In this document: positions 63,413 through 64,000 of the stretch, in pieces
How the letters are laid out: every line of letters begins with the position of its first letter
How positions within the stretch are numbered: position 1 is the first letter of the stretch
Assembly (NCBI GenBank): GCA_029690005.1
Contig: CP121458.1
Location: 1,364,001 to 1,428,000, forward strand
Direction: 5' to 3'
Origin: Prescottella defluvii
GTDB taxonomy: Bacteria > Actinomycetota > Actinomycetes > Mycobacteriales > Mycobacteriaceae
Length of the DNA: 64,000 nt
Made by a program: the position numbers and the translations under genes
Notes under the pieces: model-generated
The model's input: only the letters and a program-made list of their open reading frames with translations
Told to the model about the DNA's origin: nothing
The model's database searches: none

Positions 63413-64000
63413 TCAGCGGCCTTCGAAGACCGGTGCGCGCTTGGCGAGGAAGGCGTCGACCGCGGCGCGATGATCCGCCGAGCGGCCCAAGTCCTCCTGG
63501 GCCTCACGCTCACGTTCGAGCGCCTCGGTGAGGCCCGTCGACGACGCCGACACGAGGCGCTTCACGTGCACATGGGCCGCGGTCGGCCCTGCCGCGAGTT
63601 CGCGCGCCAGTGCGCGGGCCGCGTCGGCGAGGTCGCCGTCGGGCACCACCCGGTGGACCAGACCCCACTCGAGCGCCTGGGTCGCCGAGAATCGGTCGCC
63701 GAGCATCAGCAGACCCGTCGCCCGGCTCGGGCCGAGCATCTCGACCAGCGTGTGGCTCAAGCCGGAATCGCTCGCCAACCCGATCCCGGTGAAGGCGGTG
63801 GCGAACCGGGCGCCCTTCCCGGCGATGCGGATGTCTCCTGCCAGTGCGATGCCCAGGCCTGCCCCCACGCACGCGCCGTTGATCGCCACGACGACCGGTA
63901 CGCGCACCGTAGCGAGCGAAGTGAGCAACGGATTGTAGTGTGTGCCGACGGTTTCCATCGCGCGTGCGGGATCCGCCGCCAGGCCGGCGGCATGTTCGGC
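63413..64000 (-). CDS. paaG: Enoyl-CoA hydratase/isomerase of the paa cluster, probably PaaG (5' part outside window)
   Basis: The visible 195 C-terminal codons carry the crotonase oxyanion motifs NGACVGAGLGIALAGDIRIAG and TGIGLASDSGLSHTLVEMLG, followed by RATGLLMLGDRFSATQALEWGLVHRVV. The Asp in GLASDSGLS is at the position of the isomerase/hydratase acid and fits PaaG, which isomerises the ring epoxide to an oxepin-CoA. PaaF is the alternative. It lies on the same strand, directly upstream of paaA. The frame stays open to the window edge, so the start is missing. Confidence 0.82.
   Translation of the reverse strand, partial: AEHAAGLAADPARAMETVGTHYNPLLTSLATVRVPVVVAINGACVGAGLGIALAGDIRIAGKGARFATAFTGIGLASDSGLSHTLVEMLGPSRATGLLMLGDRFSATQALEWGLVHRVVPDGDLADAARALARELAAGPTAAHVHVKRLVSASSTGLTEALEREREAQEDLGRSADHRAAVDAFLAKRAPVFEGR

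Overview
The window is GC-rich actinobacterial DNA, most likely Rhodococcus (R. opacus/R. jostii type). This is inferred from GTG/ATG starts with AGGAGG-like Shine-Dalgarno sites, four-base start/stop overlaps, abundant TetR and PucR regulators, a ferredoxin-fused FprB reductase, a lipoprotein PBP of the mycobacterial type and a paa phenylacetyl-CoA operon. I see no rRNA, tRNA, CRISPR array, transposase or phage gene.

Layout. 1-2.0 kb: cobalt/nickel ECF transporter (cbiM, PDGLE protein, cbiQ, cbiO) on the minus strand. 2.1-6.3 kb: ABC-F ATPase, beta-carbonic anhydrase, a conserved hypothetical and a TetR regulator. 6.3-11.7 kb: a KAS III gene under a strong palindromic operator, then two tandem PBP-like lipoproteins, of which the second has lost its catalytic motifs. 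11.7-16.7 kb: M48 protease; an acyl-CoA dehydrogenase/phosphotransferase/SDR operon resembling the 4-hydroxyacid pathway; a histidine phosphatase. 16.7-18.2 kb: a graveyard of gene fragments (PaaX-family regulator, secreted lipase, POT transporter 3' end, phosphatase 3' end, internal piece of an ammonia-lyase gene). 18.2-21.2 kb: an aromatic-amino-acid-lyase-family gene without a recognisable Ala-Ser-Gly cofactor triad, plus an MFS transporter, bracketed by copies of the phosphatase 3' end. 21.3-24.9 kb: MFS/TetR pair with a 26-bp palindrome, and methylmalonate-semialdehyde dehydrogenase. 25.0-46.4 kb: a large catabolic cluster (ferredoxin-reductase fusion, glutamine-synthetase-like ligase, P450, ferredoxin, ferredoxin reductase, GAF-PucR regulator, APC permease, two glutamine amidotransferase-fold hydrolases, GntR regulator, two aldehyde dehydrogenases, alcohol dehydrogenase, second PucR regulator, class III aminotransferase, glutamate-type dehydrogenase). 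46.5-51.9 kb: POT transporter, two small membrane proteins, Tat-exported phospholipase C, YceI protein. 52.2-57.3 kb: two cupin oxygenase-like genes with an alcohol dehydrogenase, an SDR and two LysR regulators. 57.4-64 kb: TetR (PaaR-like) regulator and the convergent paaG/paaABCDE/paaK genes of phenylacetate degradation, with the same ACCGA-N4-TCGGT operator before both units.

The 25-46 kb cluster reads as a pathway for a cyclic or secondary amine, or a diamine. The P450 with its ferredoxin and reductase would open or hydroxylate the substrate. The glutamine-synthetase-like ligase would gamma-glutamylate an amine. Aldehyde dehydrogenases would oxidise the carbon chain, the PuuD-like hydrolase would remove glutamate, the aminotransferase would remove the amine nitrogen, and the glutamate-type dehydrogenase would handle the amino group. 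The P450/ferredoxin/reductase/GS combination recalls the mor/pip (morpholine, piperidine, pyrrolidine) genes of mycobacteria.

A caution for every reader: about twenty clear genes are split by single-base frameshifts. Those I worked through at the base level are nearly all repaired by restoring one missing base, usually in a short G or C run. This looks like systematic sequence error, so such genes are annotated across the shift as single genes, and shift positions are approximate.
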